Assembly: GCF_000183725.1 (NCBI RefSeq)
Contig: NC_014762.1
Coordinates: 1,550,001-1,614,000, forward strand
From: Sulfuricurvum kujiense DSM 16994
GTDB lineage: Bacteria > Campylobacterota > Campylobacteria > Campylobacterales > Sulfurimonadaceae
Reading direction: 5' to 3'
DNA length: 64,000 nucleotides
Position numbers and translations under genes: made by a program. How positions within the stretch are numbered: the stretch's first letter is position 1; each line of letters begins with the position of its first letter. The notes under the pieces are model-generated. The model was not told the origin of the DNA and searched no databases. It worked only from the letters and a program-made list of their open reading frames with translations. Below, in pieces: positions 7,561-15,929 of the stretch.

Positions 7561-8555
7561 TATCGTAACAATGTGTTGAACTGACGCATCCATAAAGGCC
7601 AACTCTCGAGATGATCGAGTTCGATTTTGCGGGTGCGGAGATCCTGAACGATCATTACGGCAAATTCTCCCGGGAGTTTAAGCGAATAGGTGATCAGATT
7701 GCCCAGTTTTTTGCTCCCCGTATAATCGTTGACACGCATCGTCAGTGCCGTGCAGAGAATATGCAAAGCGGAAGGGTCACTCGGAACATCCGTACAGGTT
7801 CCCTCCATGATCGCATCCAAATCGGGCAGCTGCGACGCTACCAGACGAAATCCGAGATACGATGCGGCAAGCTCTTCACCGATCGCCCCGCTTACCATCG
7901 CCATAATGAGATCGTCTTCCGGATTGGAAGCAATGATGTCATGAACGTATTGCCAGGTTCGCGGCGTCGCAAACGATCTGCTCTCAGCATTAAAGACGAA
8001 CAGTGCATCGGGACGGTGGGAGATATAGGCGATGATCGAGGGCTCTATCCCCGAGCCTATCGCCCAGTTACGCCAATCGTCGACATTCGCTTCCATCTCC
8101 AGATGGACAAACCGGTTTGCCAGAGGTGCCGCCATCCGAAACACGACTCCGCGGTCGCTCTCGCGGTTCCCTGCCGCCACGATCGCCCATCCATCAGGGA
8201 GACGGTATTCGCCGATTTTACGGTCTAAGATTAACTGATAGGCAGAGGCCTGTACCATCGGTGCGGCGGTATTAAGCTCATCGAGAAACAGAATCCCCCG
8301 CTCTTGCGAGCCATCGGGCAAAAATGCCGGAGGCGCCCAGATCGCGCTGTCGTTTTTGGAATCAAAAAACGGAATACCGCGCAAGTCGGTCGGATCAAGA
8401 AGCGAAAGACGCAGATCGATAAACCCAATGCCGGCTTCCTTGGCGATCTGTGCCACTATCGAAGATTTCCCGATCCCCGGAGGCCCCCATAAGAATACGG
8501 GGACTTTACGCTCACACAAATGGGCGAGCGAGCGTTTGGCACTTTGAGGGTTCAT
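7560..8555 (-). CDS. MoxR-family AAA+ ATPase, module 1
   Basis: 331 residues. Walker A is G24-PPGIGK-S31 and Walker B is ILFLDEL at 88-94. A sensor-1 region AAGNRESDRGVVFR follows. The C-terminal lid domain is present. The ATG at 8555 has AAGGA eight bases upstream and is preferred over the longer frame to 8579. It is translationally coupled to the VWA gene. The family forms hexamers that, with a VWA partner, remodel or metallate client enzymes (as in NorQ/NorD, CbbQ/CbbO and RavA/ViaA). It is about as long as, and clearly paralogous to, the ATPase at 17799-18812. Confidence 0.9.
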   Translation of the reverse strand: MNPQSAKRSLAHLCERKVPVFLWGPPGIGKSSIVAQIAKEAGIGFIDLRLSLLDPTDLRGIPFFDSKNDSAIWAPPAFLPDGSQERGILFLDELNTAAPMVQASAYQLILDRKIGEYRLPDGWAIVAAGNRESDRGVVFRMAAPLANRFVHLEMEANVDDWRNWAIGSGIEPSIIAYISHRPDALFVFNAESRSFATPRTWQYVHDIIASNPEDDLIMAMVSGAIGEELAASYLGFRLVASQLPDLDAIMEGTCTDVPSDPSALHILCTALTMRVNDYTGSKKLGNLITYSLKLPGEFAVMIVQDLRTRKIELDHLESWPLWMRQFNTLLR

Positions 8556-8667
8556 AATGAGTATCCTTGAAAATAACAATGTTTAAAATACTTATGCATT
8601 TATTGTGCGAAAAAGGTAGAACAGGAATTGTATTGAGAGAGTTAACCAATATTTGAAGGAACACACT

Positions 8668-9225
8668 ATGTCTATCCAAAGCTACATCGCTGACAACAAA
8701 CTCGAATGGATGATCGTTTACAACGCACCGACCGACGCATACAAATACGCATACCGCGGATGTCTCGTAGTCACTGAAGGTAAAGTAATCACTCCGGATA
8801 AAAGTCTCCCTCCAAAAGAGATCGTTAAACAAGTTATCCTTGCGACAAACTCGGACAAAATCGATTTCTTGGCATGTGAGCTCACATCTTTGGATGTTTT
8901 TGAAGGTTTCGTAGCGAAATATAAAGAGTTCTTGACTCCTGAGGGAAAATATCTCCTTTTCGTCTCTGATATCATCGGAAAAGGGACATTTGTTTATGAA
9001 GGGATTACGTTCAATACATTTGCATTGGATGAGAGTTCTGTCTGGAACGACTTGCTCGATCTTGCCGATCTTTCAAAAGGGGATTTGAAAAAGATGTCTG
9101 ATAAAGAGAAAATCGATACGGTATGTAAAGATATTCTTCGCAGCAACCTCCGCCTTAGCGAAAAAACGTATGAAGAGATCAAAGCGTTGCAACGCGGCGG
9201 AAAACTCTCTTTCGGAGCAGTATAA
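8668..9225 (+). CDS. Unknown 185-residue soluble protein
   Basis: Begins MSIQSYIADNKLEWMIVYN; the ATG at 8668 has GAAGGA seven bases upstream, preferred over an in-frame codon at 8653. The N-terminal 110 residues look alpha/beta, with hydrophobic strands (KIDFLACELTSLDVFEGFVAKY, YLLFVSDIIGKGTFVYEGI). The C-terminal 70 are helical and charged. One or two cysteines, no membrane segment. It is divergent from the MoxR-1 gene across 112 bases and followed by a hairpin. Family not recognised; a nif-region accessory role is only a guess from location. Confidence 0.6.
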   Translation: MSIQSYIADNKLEWMIVYNAPTDAYKYAYRGCLVVTEGKVITPDKSLPPKEIVKQVILATNSDKIDFLACELTSLDVFEGFVAKYKEFLTPEGKYLLFVSDIIGKGTFVYEGITFNTFALDESSVWNDLLDLADLSKGDLKKMSDKEKIDTVCKDILRSNLRLSEKTYEEIKALQRGGKLSFGAV

Positions 9226-9239
9226 CTCTCTCTCATCGC

Positions 9240-9258
9240 CTCTGTTCTTCGGACAGAG
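9240..9258. terminator. Hairpin between convergent genes
   Basis: CTCTGT-TCTTCGG-ACAGAG, a 6-bp stem immediately between the stop of the 8668 gene and the stop of the convergent GGDEF gene at 9264. No strong T tract. Confidence 0.4.
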
Positions 9259-9263
9259 ACCGA

Positions 9264-11012
9264 TCATTCTTGCATATTTAAATTATTCCGCCCGTTGTTT
9301 TTAGCTTTATACAGTGCCGTATCCACCCGTTTTACAATCTCAGCAAAACTCTCATCATCTCTGTACGTTACCAATCCGAGGCTGATGGTGATTTTTCCTA
9401 TGCCGTCAAAAGTATGCATTTCGATAGTTGTGCGTATTCTTTCACCTACTTCCTTGGCCATTTCGAGTGTCGTTCTCGGCAATATGATCATAAACTCTTC
9501 ACCGCCGACCCGTGCAAATATGTCACTCTCTCTTAAACACGATTTGACTCTTTCGGCAATCATCCGCAATACGATATCGCCGACATTATGACCGTATGTG
9601 TCATTGACTACCTTAAAGTGATCGATATCAAACATCAAAAGTGAAAAGCGTTCATACCGTTTGGCTCTTGATATCTCATTTTGGAGTGCACTGTTGAAGT
9701 AGTACCGATTATAGATCTCGGTCAGAGTATCGGTCAGGGCAATTTTTTCCATCTTCTCATACGCTTCGTTTAATTCGGCTGTCCGTTCTTTGACGATATT
9801 CTCAAGTCCATAGTTTAATGCCGTCAATTCTTTGTTTTTTGTTTCAATCATTCTCGAATAGTTCAGAAATCGTCTGCGAATACTGTTCGATATGCTGTAC
9901 GAGCCGATAAGTGATACGAAAAGAATAATACCGGACAGTAGAAGGATATTTTTCAACTGTTTTTGATTGATTCGTGTCAGCTCCATTTTTTTATCCGCTA
10001 TCTTTCGATTAACCTCTTCCGAGTAAAATCCGCTTCCGATAATCCAGTTACTGTTCGGTACCCGTTTGGCATAGGTATGTTTTTGTTCAATCCTGCCGTT
10101 TTCAGGATTTTTCCATTTGTATGAGACCCAAGCGGCATCTTTTAAACCAGAGCTCTTAATAATCTCTTTTATTAAATATTTGCCGTCACTGTCTCTCAAC
10201 TGCAAAACATTTTTACCGATCAAATCGCGATTTTTACCGGCCAATACGAAGTTGCCTTCATGATCAATGACGAAAAAATATTCACTTGTCCCGACGGTAC
10301 TGTTATTAATAATATCCAGAGTATTTTTTTCAATCTCTTTGATGGATGTATCAAGATACTCCGCAGAGCCGATATACCAATTGTACATACCTAATTTTTT
10401 AACGTATACCAATTGTTTAAACTGAAGTTTCGGATCGTAATTCGGCCGGGTAAACGTATCCCATAAATACCCGCCGCCCGATTTTTTAACCAGCGCTATC
10501 TCCTCACGTATGACATTTCGCTTCGTAGAATCTTTAAAATTGATGATGCTGTGCCCTTCCAAATGTCGTAAATACTTCGGTGCCAAATGAAAAACACCGT
10601 CATAATCCAGAATAAATATAAAACTCTCACCGCCGTTCCAGACAAGAGGTCTCAATGAATCGGTTATCATTTTTTGGATGCTTTGCGGAGTGTGCGTATC
10701 TTTATTTTGAACATAAATATTTTTAGCAACCGAGTAGGCCGTATCAACGCGGGATTTAACCTTTTCTTTCAACATTCGCTCTGTCATTGAGCGTTGATAT
10801 CCTATCAATTTTATAGAGCTGTCGATTTTGGAAATAATAATATTTTTTTGCGTCTCGATATAGGTACGTTCAATCTCTTGAATCGAATGTATATAACGCT
10901 GCTGATTTTGATAGATAACGACGGAGGAGATGAGGATAACAACAAACGGTATAAAGACCAGAGGACCGTACGCGATAACTCTAATAAGATTCTTTTCGAC
11001 CAAGAACTTCAC
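9264..11012 (-). CDS. Membrane diguanylate cyclase (dCache-GGDEF)
   Basis: 582 residues. An N-terminal membrane helix (about 12-32) is followed by a periplasmic double-cache sensor with repeated features (GGGYLWDTFTRP, the YVKKLGMYNWYIGSAEY type segment, and a second cache half ending NWIIGSGFYSEEV). A second membrane helix near 355-375 and a short coiled coil lead to the GGDEF domain, with signature GGEEF at 503-507 and an I-site RESD nine residues before it. It should make c-di-GMP in response to a small extracellular ligand, probably with product inhibition. It is one of three c-di-GMP genes in the window and unrelated to its nif neighbours. Confidence 0.9.
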   Translation of the reverse strand: MKFLVEKNLIRVIAYGPLVFIPFVVILISSVVIYQNQQRYIHSIQEIERTYIETQKNIIISKIDSSIKLIGYQRSMTERMLKEKVKSRVDTAYSVAKNIYVQNKDTHTPQSIQKMITDSLRPLVWNGGESFIFILDYDGVFHLAPKYLRHLEGHSIINFKDSTKRNVIREEIALVKKSGGGYLWDTFTRPNYDPKLQFKQLVYVKKLGMYNWYIGSAEYLDTSIKEIEKNTLDIINNSTVGTSEYFFVIDHEGNFVLAGKNRDLIGKNVLQLRDSDGKYLIKEIIKSSGLKDAAWVSYKWKNPENGRIEQKHTYAKRVPNSNWIIGSGFYSEEVNRKIADKKMELTRINQKQLKNILLLSGIILFVSLIGSYSISNSIRRRFLNYSRMIETKNKELTALNYGLENIVKERTAELNEAYEKMEKIALTDTLTEIYNRYYFNSALQNEISRAKRYERFSLLMFDIDHFKVVNDTYGHNVGDIVLRMIAERVKSCLRESDIFARVGGEEFMIILPRTTLEMAKEVGERIRTTIEMHTFDGIGKITISLGLVTYRDDESFAEIVKRVDTALYKAKNNGRNNLNMQE

Positions 11013-11112
11013 AATAGGCCTTTATCACACAAATATTTGATTATTAAATATATCCTTCCTTTCAAACTATTATAATACATTATATTCTAACTATTGCGTT
11101 CACTCTTAATAT

Positions 11113-11529
11113 TTATTCCGACCTCTTTTCCAAACACCCTTTTTCCATGCAATTAATCTTCGGCATCGGTTCGACATAGCGTTCCAATACTTCCGATACT
11201 TTATCCGCATCAAACCCGCACAGTTTTTCGCTTCCGATCACCATTAACGGACGGCGAATGAGGATCGGATTGGACATCAACAGCTCCATCGCCGCTTCTT
11301 CATTGAGGGTATCGGGAGAAATTTCTCCGTTCTTGATGGCGGGGGCTGCCGGATTAAACCAATCCGTAACTTTTTTTTCTCCCATGAACGTTCGAAGCGT
11401 CTCTTTATCCAGATCGTGTTCGAGAAGATTGCGTTCGATGATCGTACATCCGCTCGCTCTTAGAATCTGTTTTTGCTTGGCATTGGCGGCACAAAAAGGT
11501 TTTTCATAAAATACGACCAGTTTAATCAC
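11113..11529 (-). CDS. Nitrogenase-associated ArsC-fold protein (NifO-like)
   Basis: 138 residues with an arsenate-reductase/Spx-like thioredoxin fold. The N-terminal FYEKPFCAANAKQKQIL places a Cys at about residue 13 but lacks CxxC. Residues about 79-105 have the family feature PILIRRPLMVIG. The C-terminus has two more Cys (NCMEKGCLEK). Proteins of this type are encoded in nif clusters as nitrogenase-associated (NifO-like) proteins and have been linked to molybdenum supply. Its stop is followed by a spacer, and the start overlaps the stop of the 80-residue gene upstream by one base. It is last gene of the broken nifQ-MoxR-VWA operon. Confidence 0.8.
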   Translation of the reverse strand: MIKLVVFYEKPFCAANAKQKQILRASGCTIIERNLLEHDLDKETLRTFMGEKKVTDWFNPAAPAIKNGEISPDTLNEEAAMELLMSNPILIRRPLMVIGSEKLCGFDADKVSEVLERYVEPMPKINCMEKGCLEKRSE

Positions 11530-11771
11530 TATTCCACTCCGATGAGCATACGCCCTTTTTTATTGAGATAAAAGGTGTCATACCCGTCATCTCCCACCGT
11601 CATACACTCCCCCAGATATCCCTCATCATACAGTTCCCGAATACTTTCTTCTACCACACTTTCATCCATACGGGCATATTCAGCGATATCGATGGCCTCG
11701 TAGATATTGTAATCGATCTCATCACTCAGGGCGTAAATCGCTTTCATGACATTTAGTTTGTTTTCAGACAT
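11529..11771 (-). CDS. Small unknown protein, possible winged helix
   Basis: 80 residues, acidic. The pattern of an N-terminal helix (NVMKAIYALSDEIDY), a helix-turn-helix-like middle (YARMDESVVEESIRELYDEGYLGE) and a beta hairpin (YDTFYLNKKGRMLI) resembles a minimal winged-helix domain. It overlaps paralogue B upstream by eight bases and the NifO-like gene downstream by one, so it belongs to that operon. No family name can be given. Confidence 0.6.
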   Translation of the reverse strand: MSENKLNVMKAIYALSDEIDYNIYEAIDIAEYARMDESVVEESIRELYDEGYLGECMTVGDDGYDTFYLNKKGRMLIGVE

Positions 11772-12570
11772 GGGAATCCTTCAATAGAGCGATTTGCTTC
11801 GTTAGGACGATCATCTGCAACGGATGAAGTTTCTCTCTCTTCATCCATGTGTCAAACTCTTCGACATAGTGCTCTTTGATCTTCGGATGCAACTTTCGTG
11901 CTTGATCGCACAACTCTACCAAAAGCGCTTTGGCTTCATCGAACGTTTGATGCTTCAACGGACGCAAACGGCGGATTACTCCCTCGACCAATCTGTCGTT
12001 GCATAATGCGCCTGAGAGTTCCAGAAACTGTGATCCCCTCAGCGCCGTCGCATAATGTTCGTTCCAAATACGGCCGTTGATCATCTGATCACAGGCCTGA
12101 TCGACAAAAACGGGAAAGAGGCTCAATACTTCCAGCAATTCGGAAAAATCGTTATCGACGAGAGCGCGAAAGAGCATTCGACTGCGGTTGCGGATATGAC
12201 GGCGCAAATCGGGGTTTTCAATCACCGCGGGATTCAGACGAATAAAGCGCTCCAACGCCCCCAGACGGGAGTGGTTAAACGCCATAATCGCCACATCCGT
12301 ATTTCTATCCCCTACCTGAGTGGGATGAGAACCGCTGGGACGGTGAAATGCCCATAACAGCCTTGCTTCATCATCCGGATGATCTAGATAAATCGCATCC
12401 CCCTGCTCTTCGAAGTCCAAATCGTCTTTCAATAATTCGATGTGATCTCGATAGCTTAATTCTGCCCCATCTGGGGCAAGCTTCAGTGCCATAGCGGCAA
12501 GCGCAGATTCGGGGGCTTTGCCCTCGGATCGTTCTGAATCAGATAAGATCAAAGTAGACGACGTCTCCAT
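11764..12570 (-). CDS. Unknown helical protein, paralogue B, with repeat-derived N-terminal insert
   Basis: 268 residues from the ATG at 12570 (AAAAGG ten bases upstream). Residues about 10-37 are encoded by the dispersed hairpin repeat (LSDSERSEGKAPESAL and following) read in frame. After it comes an acidic region, then a helical C-terminal domain (about 95-265) paralogous to the 4935-5534 protein: LFRALVDNDFSELLEVL, a conserved Cys, VIRRL and LHPLQMIVL. It overlaps the VWA-2 gene upstream by 32 bases and the 80-residue gene downstream. Function unknown; linked to the MoxR-VWA modules by repeated association. Confidence 0.7.
   Translation of the reverse strand: METSSTLILSDSERSEGKAPESALAAMALKLAPDGAELSYRDHIELLKDDLDFEEQGDAIYLDHPDDEARLLWAFHRPSGSHPTQVGDRNTDVAIMAFNHSRLGALERFIRLNPAVIENPDLRRHIRNRSRMLFRALVDNDFSELLEVLSLFPVFVDQACDQMINGRIWNEHYATALRGSQFLELSGALCNDRLVEGVIRRLRPLKHQTFDEAKALLVELCDQARKLHPKIKEHYVEEFDTWMKREKLHPLQMIVLTKQIALLKDSHV
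12461..12544 (-). repeat. Dispersed hairpin repeat, copy B, inside a coding frame
   Basis: On the minus strand: TCTGATTCAGA (12533-12543), an inner GGGC-AAA-GCCC hairpin, the core TGCGCTTGCCGCTATGGCAC (12486-12505), then the hairpin TGCCCC-AGAT-GGGGCA ending GAATT. It matches the block order of copy A. It supplies the stop codon of the VWA-2 gene and about 28 codons of paralogue B. Confidence 0.6.
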
Positions 12571-13702
12571 AACGTTCAAACCTTTTCAAATTTTGTTTTT
12601 CACTCAGTAAAAACAGTGTCTGCATAGCAGGAGCTTTCTCAACCGTAAAATAGCCGTCACTCAAAATTACCGCCAAATTTTTCTCCCCGGCATGGGTGTT
12701 TAGATACTCCAATACGGGGGTGAACTGTGTCCCGCCGTTTCCTTTGGCAAACTCTATCTGCGGCAGTATCCCTTGGGCATCGTAGCTTTTTTTCTCCTCG
12801 ACGTAGACCCGCTCATCAAACGGTATGACACTCACCTCGAAATCATGGCTCATGCGTACTATTGAGTCAATTATCCCTAAAAATCGGGAAAAAACGTCAC
12901 CTGTAATACTCATAGAACGATCCAAAAAGATAAAAAAACTGAGTCGGCTGCGGTCATAGCGGTATCCGGGGAGATAAAGCCCCTGATGGATAAATCGGCG
13001 ATTCGGACGGGAGAAATCGGACTCTTTGTCGAAAAAGCTCTCCGACATATAAGCGTGCAGCAGCGTATGAAGGTCAATGGAAGGCTTGGTGATCTCATCG
13101 AACATCTCCAAAAGCGATGCGGGGATATTCCCCTGCTTCCGCGCCGCCCCCATCGCTTGTATAATTAACGCATCGAGTTCTTCCTCGGCGACCTGGGTAT
13201 CCCCCTCGTGTTCGATAATATCCATCTTTTGCTGTGTCGGGTTATCTTCAGATTGTTGCCCCTCCCCCTCATCGCTTTCACGGTAAAGGGCATGGTAGAC
13301 TTCCTCGACACTTTTGTCGCGAAACGACTCGATTACCATCGCCTCTTCATCCGCCTGTCCCACACGTTGAAAATCACTCAGCAATAGTCCAATAACGATG
13401 TCGCATGAGCGGTTCCATGTCGGCTTATCACGCCCCTTTAGGCGAAACGGATGTTTGAGGAGGATATGGAGCAGTACATGGGCATAGAGATATTTAAGCC
13501 GCGCGTCATCGTATCCCGATGCTTTGCTTTCATCGACACGGATACTGACACCGTCGGTCTCGAAGAGCATATGGGGGTTACTCTGGTATTTATGGGGAAT
13601 TGAGAGGGCTAGGACGCTGAGAAACGGATGGTCAAAGAGAAACTGAACCCGTATTTTTTCCAGACGATTTTTGATGGGGGTATCCTTTGGATATTTATCC
13701 AA
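12539..13702 (-). CDS. VWA protein with DUF2201-type N-terminal domain, module 2
   Basis: 387 residues if started at the TTG at 13702; an in-frame stop lies seven codons upstream of it. Domain order matches VWA-1: an N-terminal domain with HVLLHILLKH at about 75-84 (again no Glu in the HxxxH pattern), an acidic linker, and a C-terminal VWA with MIDAS DRSMS at about 261-265 and GNGGTQFTP later. The expected operon-style ribosome site AAAGGATAC is present at about 13683-13690, but the codon at the usual spacing (13673-13675) reads ATC, not ATG, so the normal start may be lost. Its MoxR partner lies 4.1 kb away beyond an insertion. Confidence 0.75.
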   Translation of the reverse strand: MDKYPKDTPIKNRLEKIRVQFLFDHPFLSVLALSIPHKYQSNPHMLFETDGVSIRVDESKASGYDDARLKYLYAHVLLHILLKHPFRLKGRDKPTWNRSCDIVIGLLLSDFQRVGQADEEAMVIESFRDKSVEEVYHALYRESDEGEGQQSEDNPTQQKMDIIEHEGDTQVAEEELDALIIQAMGAARKQGNIPASLLEMFDEITKPSIDLHTLLHAYMSESFFDKESDFSRPNRRFIHQGLYLPGYRYDRSRLSFFIFLDRSMSITGDVFSRFLGIIDSIVRMSHDFEVSVIPFDERVYVEEKKSYDAQGILPQIEFAKGNGGTQFTPVLEYLNTHAGEKNLAVILSDGYFTVEKAPAMQTLFLLSEKQNLKRFERYGDVVYFDLI

Positions 13703-13878
13703 AAAAATGCAATTTTTATACTATGTTCTCTATCAAAATCAACACGGCAAGTTCACAGAAACTATTTTAAGAAAAACAACATATAATAGGATATTTCAAA
13801 TCTCCATTGTGTAGTGAATTGCTGGAAAAATAGTATATTTTGGTATAAAAAAAAAGAGTTATAGCATAAAGGAATTTT
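13703..13878. other. AT-rich left boundary of the inserted cassette
   Basis: A 176-base region between divergent genes. Base composition drops sharply compared with the VWA-2 gene. AAAGGAATTTT precedes the ATG at 13879, and TATAAT-like words occur (for example in ACATATAATAGG near 13782), so the cassette promoter probably lies here. I found no clear terminal inverted repeat or target duplication matching the right side near 17060. Confidence 0.45.
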
Positions 13879-14448
13879 ATGACAAATAGTGAGTTAGATA
13901 ATTTTTTAAAATTATTTTATAAACTCAAAGAAGATTCCATAAATGCTAGATATGGATTTGATGATGAGTGGGACATATTTATAAAAAAAATTTTGCCATT
14001 ATCTCCAAAATCATATGGAACAAAAATTCAAAATAGAATTATGGAAAAGAATAATTTGTTATCGGTAAAAGCAAATGAGAATTTAGGTGATTTTAAAAAA
14101 GACAATAAATACTTTGAAATAAAAACCTCGCTACTAACCATTACAAATAAAATTGCAAATATTGCAGGCATTAGGTCTAAGCAAAACGTAGATGGCTATT
14201 ATGTATTCATTATTGATGCAATAAAATATGAAAGTATTACTACTTATTCTTTTAAACTTTCAAAAGACAATATGGAAAAAGAATTAAAAATATTAAAAGC
14301 CATACCTTTAAATGGTACAAAAGAAGCCAACATAGAAAACAATAACTCTGCTCTTAGGTTTGGACTACCGCTAGAGAGTGAACATTTCAACAGATGGGTA
14401 GAATATTATATGTTCACAACAGAAGATGATATTGTTAAAACTCTATAA
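13879..14448 (+). CDS. PD-(D/E)XK-like nuclease of an AT-rich cassette
   Basis: 189 residues, Lys/Asn/Ile-rich. Residues about 66-85 read NLGDFKKDNKYFEIKTSLL: a GDF aspartate followed by a strand ending E-I-K, the arrangement of the PD-(D/E)XK nuclease core. The following IRSKQNVDGYYVFIIDA fits the next helix and strand seen in type II restriction enzymes. No methyltransferase is nearby. Ribosome site AAGGA with 5-base spacing. Base composition is far more AT-rich than the nif genes around it, indicating transfer. The assignment rests on a motif only. Confidence 0.6.
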   Translation: MTNSELDNFLKLFYKLKEDSINARYGFDDEWDIFIKKILPLSPKSYGTKIQNRIMEKNNLLSVKANENLGDFKKDNKYFEIKTSLLTITNKIANIAGIRSKQNVDGYYVFIIDAIKYESITTYSFKLSKDNMEKELKILKAIPLNGTKEANIENNNSALRFGLPLESEHFNRWVEYYMFTTEDDIVKTL

Positions 14449-14507
14449 TAAAGTATTATATTTATCAACTCAAACGTTGCATCTAGTTGTCATGGATAGG
14501 AGAATTT

Positions 14508-15929
14508 TTGAAAAAAAACAATATGACAAGTGATTTAAAAAGTCATAAATATAATAAAGGCTTGATTCAGCCTCCTATGAATACCCTTGAAAATATGCAA
14601 CCAATTTCATGGACAAATGATAGATTGCCTGAATACCTTTGGCTTGGTTTAATACTTATGAACTTTGATCGTACGGAAGGGATTGAGCAAGCTGGAAAAA
14701 TTTTACAAGAAATTGCTCATATTAACAAAACGATCATAAAACCTAAATTATCTATTGTTTTATCTTTACCTGAAATAGAACAAGAAGACATTTACAAAAT
14801 TATTTGTAATAACGTAAATCCAAAATACTTAGCACCGTTAACAGCTATCTACAGAAATTTTGAGTATCCAGTTTTTAACAAATATTTTAATTTTCCAGAT
14901 ATATTGATAAGTGAAAGAATTAAATCTATTGCTAGTGCTGTAAAAATATATTATGGTCATCAGTCATATGAAGCTACTGATTTGAGATTTGTTGTATTGT
15001 CAATGATGGTTTTTCAAGACAAACTTCGTGTTCATAGAGGAAGTGAATTGCCAGAAATTTTTGCGAACTATCCATATACTGATCATAATGATGAAAAAAT
15101 GAGAATGTATCGCCCAATGCTTAGAGCAACAGAAATGGATATTGGAAATCAACAAAACCAAAGTTTTATTAATAATTTTTGGAAAGAAATAGGGTTGAAA
15201 ACAGAATGTCAGCCATTAATAATCAGTTTCAATAAGGAAGAGGACTTGGATTACAAAAAGTATATTTTAGAACTTCAAGACAAAATGAATCATTTGTTAT
15301 CTGTAAAGAAAGAGCAGTCATTACATGATGATAAATTCCATGTTATTATGGGTACAGCTATCTATGCATTAAAAATATTTAATGATGTTATTACAAAAGA
15401 ATTAGGTGACTCAATTTTAGGTCGTCATGCATTTAGAACAATTTTAGAAGCATATATAAATATAAAATATTTACTGAAGATAGAACCAGAAAATTCAAAT
15501 GTATGGATGGAATATAAACTTTATGGAGTTGGAAAATATAAGTTCCCATTACTAAAAGAAAGAGAGAATAGTAACAAAGAAGAGCATATCCATTTTGTAG
15601 AGCCAATAATAGACACAATCATAAATGAAATTTTATGGGAAGAATATGTAGATATAGATCTACGATATTTCGACAATAAAAAAGTCAAGGAAAAATTTGA
15701 TATGGTGGACGAAAAGTATTTATATGAAGTTCTTTATGAATACGACAATAACTTTATACATGCTTTTTGGGGAGCTGTAAGAGAAAGTTCAATGCTTCAT
15801 TGTGAGAATGCTACACATAAATATCACTTTTTGCCTGATATCAATTTTGAGCAAAAAATGCCTTCCGTTAATCATGATATTTATAAAATCATGATGAAAA
15901 TCCAAAAATTAATTGATGAAACAATTTAG
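14508..15929 (+). CDS. DUF5677-like protein of the AT-rich cassette
   Basis: 473 residues from the TTG at 14508, which has AGGAG five bases upstream; an earlier in-frame TTG at 14487 and a later ATG at 14523 are less well placed. The protein is helical. A segment near residue 310, GRHAFRTILEAYINIKYLL, followed by a long helical region resembles the DUF5677 signature, in which a conserved R/E-L-A helix opens the domain. Its role is unknown. It lies 59 bases after the nuclease gene and overlaps the next gene, so the three form one operon. Confidence 0.6.
   Translation: MKKNNMTSDLKSHKYNKGLIQPPMNTLENMQPISWTNDRLPEYLWLGLILMNFDRTEGIEQAGKILQEIAHINKTIIKPKLSIVLSLPEIEQEDIYKIICNNVNPKYLAPLTAIYRNFEYPVFNKYFNFPDILISERIKSIASAVKIYYGHQSYEATDLRFVVLSMMVFQDKLRVHRGSELPEIFANYPYTDHNDEKMRMYRPMLRATEMDIGNQQNQSFINNFWKEIGLKTECQPLIISFNKEEDLDYKKYILELQDKMNHLLSVKKEQSLHDDKFHVIMGTAIYALKIFNDVITKELGDSILGRHAFRTILEAYINIKYLLKIEPENSNVWMEYKLYGVGKYKFPLLKERENSNKEEHIHFVEPIIDTIINEILWEEYVDIDLRYFDNKKVKEKFDMVDEKYLYEVLYEYDNNFIHAFWGAVRESSMLHCENATHKYHFLPDINFEQKMPSVNHDIYKIMMKIQKLIDETI

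Noticed and set aside
6409-8555. NorQ/NorD or CbbQ/CbbO
   Set aside because: No nitric oxide reductase or Rubisco genes are near, and the VWA proteins have a DUF2201-type N-terminus, which does not fit those pairs.
8556-8667. sigma-54 promoters for MoxR-1 or the 8668 gene
   Set aside because: No GG-N10-GC spacing on either strand in the intergenic region.
14487-14507. TTG at 14487 as start of the DUF5677-like gene
   Set aside because: AGGAG lies inside this segment and correctly spaced for the TTG at 14508.
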